Shown here: positions 1 to 13,300 of the stretch, piece by piece
How positions within the stretch are numbered: position 1 is the stretch's first letter
How the letters are laid out: each line of letters opens with the position of its first letter
NCBI RefSeq assembly: GCF_000003815.2
Contig: NC_049981.1
Location: forward strand, 14,050,217-14,114,216
Direction: 5' to 3'
DNA: 64,000 bases
DNA from: Branchiostoma floridae
Lineage: Eukaryota; Chordata; Leptocardii; Amphioxiformes; Branchiostomatidae
Made by a program: the position numbers and the translations under genes
Notes under the pieces: generated by a model
The model's database searches: none
Told to the model about the DNA's origin: nothing
Seen by the model: only the letters and a program-made list of their open reading frames with translations

Positions 1-2181
1 CGCTTGTCCTTTTGATTCCCTCAATGAAAGGTTACATTAAAAACTCAGGGCTTTGTTCTTCTTTGATGTACATTTATAGAAAGAAAGTCTGTTTCCAGAT
101 ACATATCTAACCAAATACATGTATTCCCGCAAGTTAGTATTCCATTGAGTCTTTTATATATTCAAGAAAGAACAACCGCGCCATATACTACTAGTAGTAT
201 TCGATTGAGATAACGCCTCTACATATACAAAAAGTATACACTAAGTTTGAGGTGCATGCGGTCTCTGGTGGTTTGGCATCTGCATCTGTGGTCTCCTGTG
301 GTTTGGCTGCCGCTGGTACTGCCCCTGAACTTGCCCTTGAATTGCCCTTCCTGTTTACGAAGATGAATTAGATAACCCTCTGTTTTCCTGCGTTGAAGCT
401 CACCCCTCAACACAATAGTGGATAGACTCACAAAGGATGATAACTAGAGAGAGAGATGCTTGTGCCCGACCGATGGATCAGGATATGTTCATGTGTATTT
501 TTCGGCATGTCCCCTAAATAGGAAAGAATGGTTTTCCTTTCCGTTTTTCTACACTATACGGGAAGTGTGTCGGTGTATTTGTATCTGAGGCATTCCATTG
601 GTAGCACAACTCCTTTTGCAGCCCTCTTGCGGTCTCAGATGTGCCAACTTCTTTTCTTGACTGTGCGTCGTCAAATCCCACAAGTGGCAGGAAAGTCCAC
701 CCGATCTGGTCCTGGTTTCCTCTCCAAGACAAAGAGGTCATCGGACACGAACTCTATTGAACTCTCAGCACGAAGAGATGAGACTTGAGTGACAAGTTGT
801 CGGTCGTTGATGGCAACGGGCGTGAAAGCTGGCTTCCACCGTGGCTGTGGCCACATAACATACGTACCTGTACTTGAGATTGCCGAAAGTAAGCAATAGA
901 TAACCTTTCGATTATGAATACATTAAAAGAATGCAGTCTTCACCGTTTAACAAGATTCTACTAAGACAAATCGTAGTCTTGTCCTTCTTCAAAAATGGCC
1001 GGGTCGGTAGCCACCCGACCATCTCAGTCAAAGAGGGTATGTCAAAATAGCGCCCCCGTTAAGGTGTACTTTGACCAGGTGCTAGACAAAGAAATCATCA
1101 TGATCAACTTGTAGATACTCTGTGAACTTAGCTAGGCCGCATCATTGATTTTTCTTGGAAATTGTTCAACAGGACGTACCGAAGAAGTATGTGATGCCAT
1201 TGGAATAGATGGAAGTGTCGTTCGGTTTCGTAGTCTAAAGGGAAAGTTGGGATGTTTGTTTAGTACTACCCTTCTTGTGTCACTCAACAATCCAGGGGCT
1301 CCACCACTCAATCTGTTACCTGACATGTACATCCCTTTTGATTGGCACTCCCTGTCAAGGATGGATATGAAGGTTTTTTCAAGGACATTCAAGGAACCAC
1401 TTATACCTCCTATTATGTTGTCTGTGGCAGTAGCTTGCCACCCGTTCAATTTTATTTTCTACAACGAATGTAATAATGGTCGAACAATTACGGGACTTTG
1501 ACGGGCAAATTATGAGAGATTGAGTCTTCAGGCATTGTTGCATGAGTGGGCGTGTTGGTTGAAATTTTATCAATACCTCGCGGCACGTAAATTGGCACAC
1601 GGTCACGTTTGCAGTTTTCCTTAGTGCCCCTGAATCTCAGCTCAAGCAGAGAAAAACCCACAAGAGATGAGAAGGTGATACTGGAACTCTGTACTTTGTG
1701 AAGATGTGATGAATGACGACTGTTTACCCAGACAATGGGACTCCCTCATGGGGAAGGTTCCAGCTGCTGAACTGGACAGGGGCTTAGCTCAGGGGTAGCG
1801 GAGGGTACGACCTTGTCTGTCTGATTCTTCATGCCTTTCAACATGCACTACTTTGAGATGCAGTCCCAGTGCCTGAAAATGAGATGCATGGAAGACAAAT
1901 CGCCACAGACATCATTCGTCGGTTCTCCGTGTACTTTATGTTATACAGATCCACCTTGCCATATCAGCGAGATTATTCAAATACTCAAGGTATGGTGAAG
2001 GTTTACATTAGGTCCTTAGGACTGCCTTCTCTATCACCGGTACCCATTCGTCGACCGCCGGGAGATGCTCTCTACAGAGCGCTGGCCTTTATTGGCCTGC
2101 TGATGTTGCTAACCTGACAAACAGCAACAGGTCTTTCAGAGGGAGGACATTCAACTTAAATTTCAACATACAAGAATTATA

Positions 2182-2196
2182 GGGGGGGGGGGGGGG
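2182..2196. repeat. Poly-G run
   Basis: Fifteen consecutive G bases, a G-quadruplex-capable and assembly-error-prone tract. Confidence 0.9.
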
Positions 2197-5100
2197 TAAG
2201 GGTTTACATTTCTGGAACATGTCTTGCGACCCTTTGATGCCGGACAGACCAACGAAAACGACCATCTCTACCACAAATAAAAGGGGATGTATGTTTGTTT
2301 GTGTACATCAGAGCTGCTGACATTGATCGACAGACACGTACATAGAGACAGAGATTACCGTCTATTATCAAACATGTTTTGAATCAGTTCCAGACGTATA
2401 CTAGAACGTATCGTTACATGCCCTGTTTTGGCTCGTCTCGTCGCAAGTCTGGACTGGAACGGATTAAGCCAGCTTGGAAAGACAAGTCGGTTCGAATCTG
2501 GAAAGGTTTCGTTTTCAAAGCAAGGTCGTGGCAAAGGAGTTGTTTACGTGCTAGAGTTATCATGTCGATGATGGTTTAGAGTTAGGGTGGACACACGGCA
2601 TTCATAGGTTTGTCGTGAGTTGTTGTAAAAGTATGACTGGTTCGCTGAAAGCGTAGAACATTGTTTTCGGGTGCTTTATTACGAACAGGAAAAGCAAAGT
2701 GGGCTTGATTGACCTTAGTCGCTTAAGTCATGTGGAATTAGTTGTGTTGGTTGCGGTGCCTTCTGATCAGGCCATGTGGAGCAGTGGAGATCAAGCTGAT
2801 TTATTAAAGAATTACAATAAGCCTTTGGCAAGTTCTCTCATAATCACTCCAACCGCACCCCTGTATATCCCGGGTTTACGAAAACATCCCTGGGACATCT
2901 TCGGAATTCCTTAAAACACGCTCGATGTTAAATCAATTAAAATCTTGTTCTCATTAAGTTCTTACATTGTTTGATTGGAGGGGATTAGGACAAGTGGGCG
3001 GCCATTTTGAAAACAATTATCAAGAATGTTGCCAAACTACGACGTCTGAAAGACAAGTTCTATTTTAGTCATGGTTTGAGTTGTTGATCTGTACACATGA
3101 ATGTGAAAAAAAGATCTACACTAAAGAAACGTCACAACGGTCGCAATGGTTGACACGGTCCATACGATCACTTAAAAGGGATATTATGATAAATCGTCCA
3201 AAAACTAGTTACAGATGACATAAACCTGAAGCAGGCAGAAAAATTCTGCTTAGAAGGCATCGTCCTTCCCTTAGTAGTTAATCAGTAAATTTCATCTGGT
3301 TGTCGCGTGGAGAAATTCAATCGTCTACTGTAACGAATTTCAGGATATCCGAAGCTTTGGATCACTTTCCACCCAAACCATTTGACATAACAAAGTCTAC
3401 ATTCTCGGCATTTTGTTCTGATGGAGGAGAATAACGACAAGAATCTACTGAAATAATAGACGCAGCATGGGAAATGAACAGCTGTTAATGGTCTTTTAAA
3501 AAAGGCGATGGAAGGTTTCGGAAAAATGGCCTTTGCTCAAATTATCACAGAGAAAAGTCAGACAATTGTCTTTGGCAGCACATCATAACGCTGAACCCAG
3601 ATACACATAATAGTAACGATGGTCGAAAATAATTTTGCATGTCCGTATGCAGAGTGCCTCTATACACTTCGAGGTCTTTTGCTAAAGCAAGCTAAGGCCG
3701 TCGTCTTAGCCTATGTGACACCTTGTTATTAAGTCGTGGAATCTTGCCAGAAGGGTAACTTCCATTAAAGACTATATACACCAGGCTCCCAATCAAAGGT
3801 CCAAGGTCTTGAAGGAGGTCGAGAGCAAGCCCGCACGCAACACACCTTACTGCACTTCATGGCGTGAATTGATGTAGAGTTGATGAAGGAGGACCAAGCG
3901 AATACAAGTTGTAATCCTCTGTTACGATAAACAACATACCAATTAACCGTTACTTGTCTGGGTTGATAGCTGAACCTGAATATACCTACGAACGTTCGCC
4001 GTTCAATAAACTTTATCACAGTCATAGTTGAAAGTGGTGAACATTTGAGGTGGCATGTCCGTTTTGTAGTAAATCTGGAAATTGATATCTGAAAGTATTG
4101 GCATTGATATGCGCCAATATTGACAATGTTGTGGAAGATGTAACAACATCGATTGGGAATATGGATGCCCCGCGACCTCAGTTTACAGTCAATTGCGCTT
4201 GCATATACGCTCAATCAGTCGAATTCGAAGATGCAAGTGGTTTTGAAGCGAAAGTGATTAGCAAATGATTTCTTGCTGTAGAAAACACTGCCATACAATT
4301 CGTAGCCCACTCATCATGATGTTGTTTTTTTCCACTGGACATTGCCGCCCAGCGAGGGTAGTCTATGTGCAGACCTTCGTGTCAATACACAAGCGTGCAG
4401 CTGTGAGCACATTAGATCAAATGTCATTAGCAGTGTTGACCTTACGGTGTCCTTGAACCTGCACCGTTGGGGCACGCCTGTGCCAATGAAAATATTCCAA
4501 ATAGTTTTAGTGGATATCGCTTGTCCCCTTGAACCTTGTGATGTCAAAATTGGCTTTTGTTCTCATCCGTCTCTATTTTTGACCTGACGTTGTCGCCAAG
4601 TCCAACGGCGGACATTTTTAACATTTCGTCATACCTTCAGGACAAGCGATAATATGTTGTCCTAATCACCTGTTTCCTTGTTTATCTCAATTTGACCTTG
4701 GCCAAGGAAGGCCCAGATGAGTCAAATTTCCAGGCTTATTTTCCTATTCTAAGTACCCTTGGCTTTTTTGTGACCGCATACGTTGTCTATTAGTGGAAAA
4801 CGTAGGCGGTGGGGTGGAAAGTGTTTACATACGGGCTACCACATAGAAAGCTGCTAAGACTACAAGAAAGTATCAGAACGAGATTTCTCAGGAATTTGTT
4901 TAGAACTTGTAGCTGTCATCGGTTTCCATTTGCTTTCGGACTTATCTTGGATGACACTCATATCATGACCAGGGTAATCAAAGAAACATTATAAACTAAT
5001 AGTGAAATAGGTTTCCGAAATAACATAGTCTACTGCACTGTGGTAGATTCCAGTTCTATGTGTGTACTCACTGTGTCGTCCTGTTTATCTAACAAGTATC

Positions 5101-5970
5101 AGACTACTTCAATTTTGTCAATTATGACCTTCAAGTTGACCCTGAGGATGTTCAAGCTCTTTCAACAACCGTGTATTGGACAATGTTTTCGCTAGAGCAT
5201 ATCGCTGTTCGAACTGTGTCTATTTGCCGTGGGAAAGTTTTGTAGCCCCTTAAGTCCCGTGTGAGGTCTGTAGGTATGATATATACACTCACATGCAGAC
5301 TCCACAGGTGGTAGAGTTTTGTATTTCAGGCCTTGTTGCTTGTTCAGCGTATTTCTGTCTGACACATCCCACTTTCAGGCGACCTCCGCTCCTATAACAT
5401 GAACTGAATACTACTAGCAGAATCTGATCACTCGTGAAACTGAAACAGAGTATTTTGTTTCCCCTTGTCTATCCCAGCTGCCTTCTAGGTAAAAGATAGG
5501 GGTTAAGTGTATTTGTTATCCACTGGATTTTGTGTCATCCATGTTTGACATCTGTAATCATATAAGCTACATCTGCTGTTCCTTGTTACACAACGACAGG
5601 CGCATTTATTGATCTTTTCTTGTAAAACGATTTGCATATGAACCACTATTTACACATAGGCACTGCATAACTAGTAATTGCCTGAAATTGGTCTGGATTA
5701 AAGGGTGGCATACTGTGTAAACGAGCGTATCTCATTTCTTGTCACTGACTGTGCGGTTCATTAACGTTCCATTTCGCATGTCAAAACATAACATTTGACG
5801 TTATCCCGACTAAATACTTTTCGTTCGTACGAGCGATTGAAACTGTCAAGATTGTCATATCTACTAACAGGACATAAATATTTCTTTTGCTTAAAAATGG
5901 TTATGAAAAGACTATTTGTAAATAGAACCTTATAACGCTCCTGTGAACTGATTGAGACAGGGTAGCTGTG

Positions 5971-5988
5971 GTGTGTGTGTGTGTGTGT

Positions 5989-6043
<55 letters not shown>
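5971..6043. repeat. (GT)n microsatellite
   Basis: About 73 bases of nearly pure GT dinucleotide with one C interruption near 5993. The long Thr-His frame seen on the minus strand is the repeat itself, not a gene. Confidence 0.97.
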
Positions 6044-6044
<1 letters not shown>

Positions 6045-6332
6045 CTGTCGGCAAGCAGAGTCTTTGATATGAGATTGATGTAGTTGTCCGACGTTGTAAT
6101 GTCAGGGTTGCCTCGTTGATTGCTTCTAAATAGGCAGGTAATTGTATCGCCTACAGTGTACCGCTGGGTTTTGCCTGGTCATGGGAAAGGCAGCTGGGTT
6201 ATAACCAACAGGCGACTGGGCGTACGTTTATCCGGGAGGTCCTGTTAGTAAGAACGTAAATGCTGTCTAATCCATTCTTCAAGATTGGGAGGCTACCATT
6301 GTTTGTCACTGAACCATAAAACAGCTGCTGCG

Positions 6333-6615
6333 TTATAGATTGACTCTGACAACATAGCCGTAGCTATAGTATCTTTCTTCATCTCTAATTATTTCACCGG
6401 TACGAACAAAATTGGGCCTAATGGCAGAAATTTCTTTGAAGCTTTCTGGTGATTGCACATTTACCAACATTACAGAACTACCATCAATAGCGACATATTT
6501 TACATTTTGACAGGCTGAGTTAAGGGTACTTGGCACGCCCTCAAAGTCTTCATTCTCATCAAGATCGTGAGGGTCGACAAAACGACATGAAACACTCCAA
6601 AAATGTTGTTGTCAA
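6333..6615 (-). other. Unrecognised minus-strand reading frame, possible exon or captured fragment
   Basis: The frame is open on the minus strand from a stop near 6617 to TAA at 6333-6335, about 90 codons. It has protein-like composition: an acidic stretch (DLDENEDFEG), an IDGSSVMLVNV segment and an aromatic C-terminus (RYYSYGYVVRVNL). No ATG opens it; GTG at 6534-6536 is the nearest conventional start, so it would have to be a terminal exon or a remnant. I do not recognise the family. Chance openness is a real alternative. Confidence 0.2.
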
Positions 6616-7330
6616 AGCTCAGTAACGTAAGACTACAACGACTGAGATTTTAAAGCTGGTTTACATCAATTAACATTTGACGGGTCATGTCTGCTTTGTT
6701 GTTGATGATATAGGATATTCAAACATTGAAATCTAGGAGACCAACTTGCCAACTGTGGAAAACTTCTTCACTTTGACAATATCGCATGTAAGGCACCGAC
6801 ACGTCTACCACACGGGGTGATATAATAGTTCTTCTTGTGAATCATATTAATCCGAAATAATCGGAGATTTTACTACCCCATCATGGACCGAGAATACATC
6901 TTCTTTGCTTTTTATCTGATCTGATAGCTACCATAATTATGTACGGGTTTCTCATTTGCACTATAGTATAGCTGTGCATTGGTTGCAGCTGTCCGTGTTT
7001 AAAAAAAAACTGAATGTCTGGTCAATTCTTGTAGAAGATGTTGGTATTCAGTTATGCGACCGTCAAATATAACTGGTCTACCTAAGAGGATATAGTGTTT
7101 CTTTGAGTGGTGTTTGTTACCATGGTAAATTTATCTTTATATGTTTTGTATTTCTAGATACATATCACGAAGAAGGCTAACTTCCTTGATATCGAATTGT
7201 TACGCGTGCTTTTATATACATATTTTTATGACGGTACCAGACTGATACAGGTGAGGTACACCCGTGGCTTCCATGCTATTTCATTTTATATATTCTGTTA
7301 TTTTAATCCAATCGTTTCCCCTTCGTGCAG

Positions 7331-7393
7331 GGCATGGATGGAATGATGGGAATGAACGGAGAGAGAGGACCACCTGGACCAAGGGGTGGACCG
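7331..7393 (+). CDS. Gene 1 collagen exon 1 of those visible
   Basis: 63 bp, phase 0-0, gcag/gtaagt. Seven perfect triplets, Met-rich ([13 protein letters not shown]...). It enters on a full Gly codon, so earlier coding exons must exist upstream. Confidence 0.9.
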
Positions 7394-10300
7394 GTAAGTG
7401 AGAGAAAAGAATTTAAAAATGTGAACCAAAATGATAGATATAGTTCAAAGGTACACTTTTACATTGTTGCAATGCAGAATGAAGAATGTGCCTTTGGAAA
7501 GGTGTAGTCTGATACCGAAGACTATGTTGTCAAAGTCAGGAATGATTTAGTAGTAGCGTATTTTTGACAATTTGAAATACAAGATGAAATAAGGATGAAA
7601 CTGTCATGTAGAACTGTTTCTTCATTAATGCGTTTAGTTTGACGTAACTTATTTTTGTTGTGTACATGTACATGTGCTTGTGTATTGACATTCTCATTTC
7701 CTTGCAGGGCAGCAAAGGTCCGCCAGGTCCCGCCGGAGGCACAGGAGAACCGGGAATGCCGGTATGGCTTAGCGTGCCTGGAATGATAGACGTTTAGGAC
7801 TACCACAGCATGTTGTGGACATTTTATGAAACGAAAAAAAAACACTTAACTTTAAATCGACAAAACATGACACATACAACATGTACTTTAAGACTTCAAG
7901 ACGTAAAAATGATGTAAAAAATCTTATATCTTCCCCAGGTAGGCATTAGGGCCTTCCCATTACAAATGTATCATTCTAAAGCAATATTGGCTAATTCATT
8001 TGCCAATATAGAATTGCATTTGCTTCTATGTACAGGTGCTTTATATTGTTCTGTTAAGACATTGATACGGACTTGATACACGTGACTAAAACGGACTTGC
8101 TAAGCAACATCTGTGAACCTTTGTAACTGCCTGATGCATAGACTATGCCACTCACAACCCTTACCCACATTTGTACCGCTTACTCACCCTTCCACACCCG
8201 AGGCCTTTATCAAAGGGGGATACAGAAGACTCATATCTGACTCCTATCAACACGGTCACCCCATTCATATTGCTGACGTCGACGTATCCGTAGTGTTACC
8301 GATTTCAAGAGGCAACCGCTTTCCTTTTGTTACGCTTCGGTCCCAACCCTAGCCTGGAATCCAGCCTTGTTGTGTTTATGGGGAGCGACTCAAAGCACAA
8401 CAAGGCTGGACTCCAGGCTACCCCAAACCCACCTTTTGGACTTTAAAACATGGCGAAGCATGGCGACGGTCAACAGGACTGTATCTAAAGAGACCGACGA
8501 CGCCATTTCCTGATGCTGTTGAGGTTATATTTTTGCGTGCAGGGTCTGCTTGGTGAAGCTGGGGCTCCGGGGCCTCCGGGTGAGATGGGTTCACGAGTAA
8601 GTCGGTTCCTTTGTGGGTAGGGTGGGGGTTTTGACAGATCTCACTCTCTTCCAGGGTTTCCCAGGAAAGCAAGGCCCCAAAGGCATCCCTGGCAACAGAG
8701 GTCAAGCTGTAAGTACATAAACTGAGTGTCTACCCTCTTACAAAGAACAATGTTTCTCGCAATGTGCTGATGCTTCAATCGTAATAGTAAGATAAGTAGC
8801 CACGAGGTCTCTCTGGCTGGTCAATCTCTCCGGCTCCGGCTTATGCTGTCGACGTAGCCTCCATCCCGGAAAGAAGCAACAAATGTATCAACGGAGCTTT
8901 TGCGTTACGGTAGTCCTGTGTCTCACATTTCTATATTTGACGACATCTCACGAGACGTTTTTACGGCAGTAAAGAATACAAACCGAATGGAAATAGTTAA
9001 GTTGCAGACGATGAAGTGTTAAAATGACCCAACTTTGGCGACAAACCGACAAGCAAAGGCGGAGTACCACAAGCGGATGCTGCTACATTCAGGGTGCCTT
9101 GCGTCATATTCTCCTTCTCCTTATGTACAAGCTAGTTAAAGCAACACTTTAAGACACGTTGGCAGATAATAACCTCCGTACATGTTCAGTCACGAGCAGT
9201 AAATCTTTAGCTGTTCTTTGCCATAAGAGGCAGGAGATGATGGGTTTACCATACTTAGCTTGCCAGTAAGTTGTAACATTATAAACAGAGATGTGGAACG
9301 GATGTACCTGTCTGTGTCACATTCATTCAAACCCGGGTACCTCCAGTCAATTTTTGTATGGTCCTTTCCATAACACAGGGTCCCCCCGGACCTGCTGGGC
9401 CACCGGGAGAAGCAGGAGAGCCTGGTAACGAGGTAAGAGTACTGCAAAATTGACTAAATTCGCATGGGAGCGTTATTTCACTTCAAGGGAGTTCCCTTGT
9501 CACATTGAGTCTCAACCATTGATCGTGATTTCGAATCGTTTGTGAGGCCTTTTGTTGGAAAGTGCTGTGGATATATCAGAATATAGCCCTTTGATGTTTG
9601 ATTTTGAAAGGACAATTTCAGTTTCAAACATTCCCATATCTTTCCCATGATTAGGGCAAGCCAGGCATGATGGGAATGGCAGGCCCACCTGGACCTCAGG
9701 GACTGATCGTGAGTATGACAACAGGAAACTTGCCATTCGAGTTTATGATTACGACACGGTTTGATGGCCAAATAAGCCATTGTTACTATCTGAGTATTAT
9801 CATACCTTAGCATCATGACGTAACATATTTCGGTCTTCAATGAAAGTGATGTGTTTGCAAGAATTTGGGTAAAGTAAATGTTCCAAATGTTTAGTTTCAT
9901 TGCAGTGAGTTGCATTCCAAAACTAATAGTAGTTCTGCTGCAAGTTTGCTTATATGGCTATATGGTCGTTTTTTTTTCGTTTAGGGACCCCCTGGCAAAA
10001 CAGGTCAATCAGGAGGACCTGGAAGTAGGGGACTGCCGGTAAGTTGTCTTTCTATTCAACATGATAGATTGTTACTTTTAGAACAATAATTTTCAATTGG
10101 TCATGGGCCACACAGGATAGCATTGTCTACATATACTTGAATTATGTATTTTTTTATGCATTTCTTCTAAAAAATATATATATGTATGAATGTGTGGAAA
10201 TAACAAAAAAAAATCTTTTAAAAGAGGCAAACGTGCACAAAAATCGATAAGCATTGTATTTTGTACACTTATCATTAAACAGGTATTTTGACGTGTTCCT

Positions 10301-13300
10301 TTTCCTTCCAGGGTCCACCTGGTAACAATGGCGGGCCAGGCATGCCGGGATTGAAAGGTCATAGGGTATGTGTAGAGAACTTATGTTGATACAAAAGCAA
10401 TCATAATGCTTAAAGCTGTTGCAATTAACGTGACGTCACCGCAAATATGCTGTTCGGTTGCATATACCCAAGCAGACATTTCGGTAATGGGGCTAGTAGC
10501 TGGAATGTGTGTTTTTTTTTTTTATTCAAACATTTAAACAGAAATACAGAGTGACAAAAGGGGGCGCACTCAAGTGCAAGACTTATTTTGACGCTACCCC
10601 TTACATAAGAAAGCATACATATTTTACAGAGAGAAATCAAGTACAAATGAAAAGCAAAGGAATATCACATCAGACAGAAAATAATACATTGTACTTAATA
10701 TAACAAGAAAGGATAAGCGCAAGTCCAGTTTCCCACCCACTGATGAAATAATTGGACACATTACAAAAAATGCCAGGACAACTGTGTTTTAAAAACGCTT
10801 AGTTGTAGTGATGAAGTTTTGGGTTGTTAATAGAATATTGGAGTTGACAACAGATGAATGTAAAGGACTACCACGGAGTAAAAGGGAAACTTTAGCGTTG
10901 TCCGATAGTGATGAGAGGTTAAGGGTGTGTCCTAAGAGACTGGAGAGTTTGCCGAGGAGGGTTGAGCGTTGGGCATTGTACATAGGGCAGTGGAGTAAAT
11001 AATGTAGTACTGTTTCGCGTTGGCACCCGCAGTTACATGCTGGGCTGTTGAGCAATCCTCGAGTAAAGAGACTATGGTTTAAACTACAGGTGCCAATACG
11101 AAGGCGTAATAGGTGAACACAGGAAAGGCGAGGGCCATGACTAAAATAGTTGAGCTTGACAGGTCGTATGGTTTTTAGGAGAACAGTTCGAAATTGACAG
11201 TAGTTTAAAGAGCGAGTTGACAAATCGAGGTTGTTCCAGTGGTGCGTCGAGTACGGAACAAAGGACCTGGCAAAACGATTTGTTGAATAATTTAGAGGTT
11301 TTAAGTTCATCCTATTACGCAATTCATATGAACATGATGAGAGGATAGGTGTGGGTGCTAGTTGAGACAGGTAGTTTCGGGTTTGACCATTTACAATTTT
11401 ATAGAACAAACATAATCTATGAATGTGTGGTTGGTGAGGGGAGAAAAGGTTTGTCCCGGTGAACTAACAATGATGACACTCGAGAGTTTCGAAACGCAGA
11501 CGTTAAAATTTGCGACGACTACTAGCCCCCGACCAGAACCTTGGCTCGGAGAATAGCTCGGTTGAACATTGACGAATCAAACCTACTATCTGTGCTCTGT
11601 AATGTCATGATGCGAAGTTGTATATATTATGGTCTTTTGTCCGTCACGAAAGTGCAAACACACTAAGTATCTGACTTCAAGGACAGTCCTGTTCAAGTGC
11701 CAGAGACAATTATGTCCTCTTTCTCGATTTTACAGGGATTCCCAGGATCACCAGGCCCACCTGGTCCACCAGGAATGGTCGGAAGAGACGTAAGTTCCAC
11801 TCATTTTCACTCGTAGATAATTTCACTCAAGATACTGGTAGGGATTGCTATGTACAGAGCGTAGTCAGAGCTTTTTCAATATTAGGAAACGGGTGCTTAC
11901 AGTGATGTCGGAATGGAAATGACATCCAGCTAGTAAAATACGACAAAAAGTATTTGGATTATCCAAAAGCATATCCAGTTGCTTGAGTAATTGCTATTTG
12001 GCATACCGTAGTAAAAGAGATGTTATGATATAGAATTCGCAAGTACTAGTACTAGTACTCATACGGTGTAAACGTTTATCAGGACACATGGGTAAGAATT
12101 CTATATTATTTTTATGCTTGAAACTCAAGGTCTGATCCTTTACAGGGCAAAGAGGGCAAGGAAGGCGATGCTGGACCGCCTGGACCCGCTGGCCCATCCG
12201 GCCGACCTGGAGACCAAGGACCCGCTGGAAAATCTGGAAGCCCGGTAAGGGTCATTTGGCCTCACCAATGCTGTCTTATCGCATTATTATTACCTGCCGT
12301 GCTGAAAGACTTTGGAAATGTTTCGAGGTTGACATTTGGGAGGTTTCAGTAGCAATTGTACTAACATGTCTAATATTCCTACAGGGTCGCCCCGGTAGTA
12401 TCGGACCACCAGGACCCCCTGGCAATTCGGTAAGTTTGCAGAGACAAGGAGTTCTATATCATCTTCAAGTAGAGTTACATTGTTTAAAAGTACGTTTTCG
12501 CAACAGATCTTCCAAAGAGGTCAAGTACAACGATACGAGAGTTTTTGTCATGCTATGGCAACGTAGATGGCATCAATGCGTCAGTTTAGATGTGTACAAT
12601 CTAATTTTGGGCTTAGACCCGTATGTGTGTGTAGTGTTACTGTACATTTTAATAGGGTGTGAATTGTCAATGTGACCAAATGATCATGCATCATTCTTTC
12701 AGGGTGAACGGGGAACCCCTGGACCTCCTGGCTTCCAAGGAGCACCGGTACGTCACACACGTGAATCTGCATTTAAGATCATCTGCCCTTTTTGTCTAGA
12801 GCCAATAAGTCAATTCCCGTTTTCTAAATAAAATTTAGATATTGCGTTGTTATAGTCGTTTTTAATTCCCAAGTTTATGTCTTTTTCCGTAGGGCATGGC
12901 TGGAAAAGCAGGCATCCAAGGAAAAACCGGAAATGACGTAAGTATTTTGTGCGTTATCCAATTATTTCTGTACTTGTGCGTTAACCTCTATTGAATGCCG
13001 AGTATGCAGTCAGCTCAGAACAATCATATGGCGTTCAAGAAAGAAATGCTCAGGAAGACTTAGAGTCTTGCGTGTAGACATTTTTGTGTGTGTTTGCAAT
13101 ATCTTTCAAAGTAATGGTAATCCTCTTGCATTGTCGTTAAGATGAAAAGCAGAATATTTGCTTATCACGTGATGTGCCTACCCTTACATACACGTGCCGT
13201 AAAAATGCATAATAGTTGCTGTGACTTCTCAATTCCAGGGTGCCCCTGGAGCCATTGGTCCACCAGGACCACCAGGTCAGTCACAAACCACTCATCCCCA

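Larger units (their letters stand above)
1..7330. other. Upstream region with no recognised exon of gene 1
   Basis: I looked on both strands for Gly-X-Y runs, a signal-peptide exon, or a match to the N-terminal exons of gene 2, and found none. It is either a large 5' intron of gene 1 or intergenic DNA. It holds a 15-base G run (2182-2196), a GT microsatellite (5971-6043), an unrecognised minus-strand reading frame near 6333-6615, and a pair of opposed 105-118-codon frames near 1132-1501 that match nothing I know. The missing signal peptide and start of gene 1 must lie upstream of position 1, or in exons too small for me to see. Confidence 0.5.

Noticed and set aside
1132-1501. Opposed open frames of 105 and 118 codons on both strands
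   Set aside because: No motif, no splice context, no collagen similarity; overlapping frames on both strands suggest chance.
1778-1812. tRNA-like A box (TTAGCTCAGGGGTAG)
   Set aside because: No B box or acceptor-stem pairing downstream; at best a fragment of a tRNA-derived repeat.
3765-4214. 149-codon minus-strand frame
   Set aside because: Cys/Ser/Arg-rich noise composition with no recognisable domain or splice support.
5971-6043. CRISPR-like or regulatory array
   Set aside because: Simple dinucleotide repeat; no spacer structure, and the genome is eukaryotic.
5761-6054. Minus-strand 97-codon Thr-His frame
   Set aside because: Translation of the GT microsatellite.
6210-6245. Possible small exon (DWAYVYPGGP) between AG and GT
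   Set aside because: No pyrimidine tract, poor donor, not Gly-X-Y.
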